Below, one piece after another: positions 49,852-50,341 of a stretch of DNA of 50,341 bases (the first letter of the stretch is position 1; each line of letters starts with the position of its first letter). The stretch spans positions 1 through 50,341 of the forward strand of contig JAPLVK010000014.1 in the NCBI GenBank assembly GCA_026397175.1. Reading direction: 5' to 3'. The stretch is from Candidatus Berkelbacteria bacterium (GTDB lineage Bacteria; Patescibacteriota; UBA1384; DTJR01). The notes beneath the pieces are model-generated. The model searched no databases and was not told where the DNA came from. It saw only the letters and a list, made by a program, of their open reading frames with translations. The translations under genes were made by a program, and so were the position numbers.

Positions 49852-50341
49852 TTAAAACTTCTTGTCTATGATTTTATGCTTAATATCTTCAACCAGATTA
49901 AAAATAAATTTAAGGTTATGCATGGTCAACAGATGAATCCCGAGTGGTTCTTGTTCTTTGATTAAATGTCTAATGTAACTTATCGAAAATTGATTTTTGC
50001 AGGTGTAGCAATCGCAAAGTATATCAATCGTTTCAAAATCAGAAGCATATTTTGATTTTGTGATATCAATTTGTTCATAACCATATTGTAAGTTTTTTAG
50101 TTTAATAAACTTTCCTGATTTCTTTTTTCTCCAAATTACACCATGTCTCGCGAGTCGGGTTGGCAAGACGCAATCGAACATATCAACACCAAGCGCAATT
50201 ACTTTGGCAATATCCTCCGGATACCCTATGCCCATCAAGTATCTTGGTTTGTTTTCGTCTAGGACTCCAGTGCATAATTTTGTAACTTCGTATATTTTTT
50301 TTTTTGTTTTGCCAACCGAAACCCCGCCGATTGCGTTTCCC
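49852..50341 (-). CDS. tgt: queuine/archaeosine-type tRNA-guanine transglycosylase, 5' end outside window
   Basis: The C-terminal 162 residues of Tgt, which exchanges guanine 34 for a queuosine precursor. The frame stays open to the right edge, entering as GNAIGGVSVGK and going through KPRYLMGIGYPEDI, GVDMFDCVLPTRLARHG (nucleophile Asp in DMFDC) and the zinc site CDCYTC...YIRHL with His, and TMHNLKFIFNLVEDI. The internal ATG at 50238 is not the start. Stop TAA at 49852-49854. The missing part lies beyond 50341. Confidence 0.95.
   Translation of the reverse strand, partial: GNAIGGVSVGKTKKKIYEVTKLCTGVLDENKPRYLMGIGYPEDIAKVIALGVDMFDCVLPTRLARHGVIWRKKKSGKFIKLKNLQYGYEQIDITKSKYASDFETIDILCDCYTCKNQFSISYIRHLIKEQEPLGIHLLTMHNLKFIFNLVEDIKHKIIDKKF

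Overview
The window reads as a piece of a Candidate Phyla Radiation (Patescibacteria) chromosome; the exact lineage cannot be fixed from sequence alone. Support: AT-rich, tightly packed genes with many ATGA/TAATG overlaps; cell division by FtsA/FtsZ; a class II (B12-dependent) ribonucleotide reductase with NrdR; a reduced set of information-processing genes; a PaaX/Cas2-like gene; and a tandem pair of large TraG/HerA-type ATPases of the kind common in these genomes. UGA ends many genes here (recR, cysS, dprA), so the recoded-UGA lineages (Gracilibacteria/Absconditabacteria) do not fit. No rRNA, tRNA, CRISPR array, insertion sequence or prophage was recognised.

Layout. 1-550: structured, probably non-coding DNA with hairpins and terminators. 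551-6141: dprA, topA, recR, a zinc-ribbon protein and cysS. 6173-10685: accessory stretch with a coiled-coil protein, a NYN-domain protein, a GC-richer anchored protein, a discoidin-domain protein and a PaaX/Cas2-like protein between two related palindromes. 10961-14492: rpsU, a tiny membrane protein, yqeY, ybeY, ftsA, ftsZ. 14591-16312 (minus): DUF2207 membrane protein. 16394-22272: NrdR-controlled nrdR-nrdJ, a corrinoid adenosyltransferase, a lipoprotein, an ECF-like membrane protein and thioredoxin. 22289-23200: a GC-rich small membrane protein and a cluster of palindromes. 23202-31931: UvrD-RecB fusion, YdjM-like protein, S8 protease with FG-GAP-like repeats, two membrane proteins, RmuC. 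31950-34125: divergent HAD protein, and pseudouridine synthase plus Dus. 34184-36203: a secreted protein and a ferredoxin (minus), then a small protein and a Nudix-guanylate kinase fusion. 36277-41483: DsbA-like, phosphoesterase, PfkB kinase, 2-hydroxyacid dehydrogenase, GAPDH and TrxB as a likely operon. 41506-43640: secD-secF. 43641-44541: 0.9 kb without genes. 44542-50341 (minus): two paralogous TraG-like ATPases and the 3' part of tgt.

Three themes stand out. (1) Promoters: at least six genes have a -10 box ending 6-7 nt before the ATG and no ribosome binding site, so they are probably leaderless, while others have strong Shine-Dalgarno sites. (2) Small repeats invade genes: palindromic elements lie in frame inside cysS, and 5 x 7-nt tandem arrays lie inside topA and the UvrD-like helicase gene. 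(3) Four single-gene, GC-richer units, each with its own regulatory signals, look acquired. The best candidates for something undescribed are the PaaX/Cas2-like gene bracketed by TACGATCGTA-centred palindromes and the 5' region with two hairpins whose loops are complementary.
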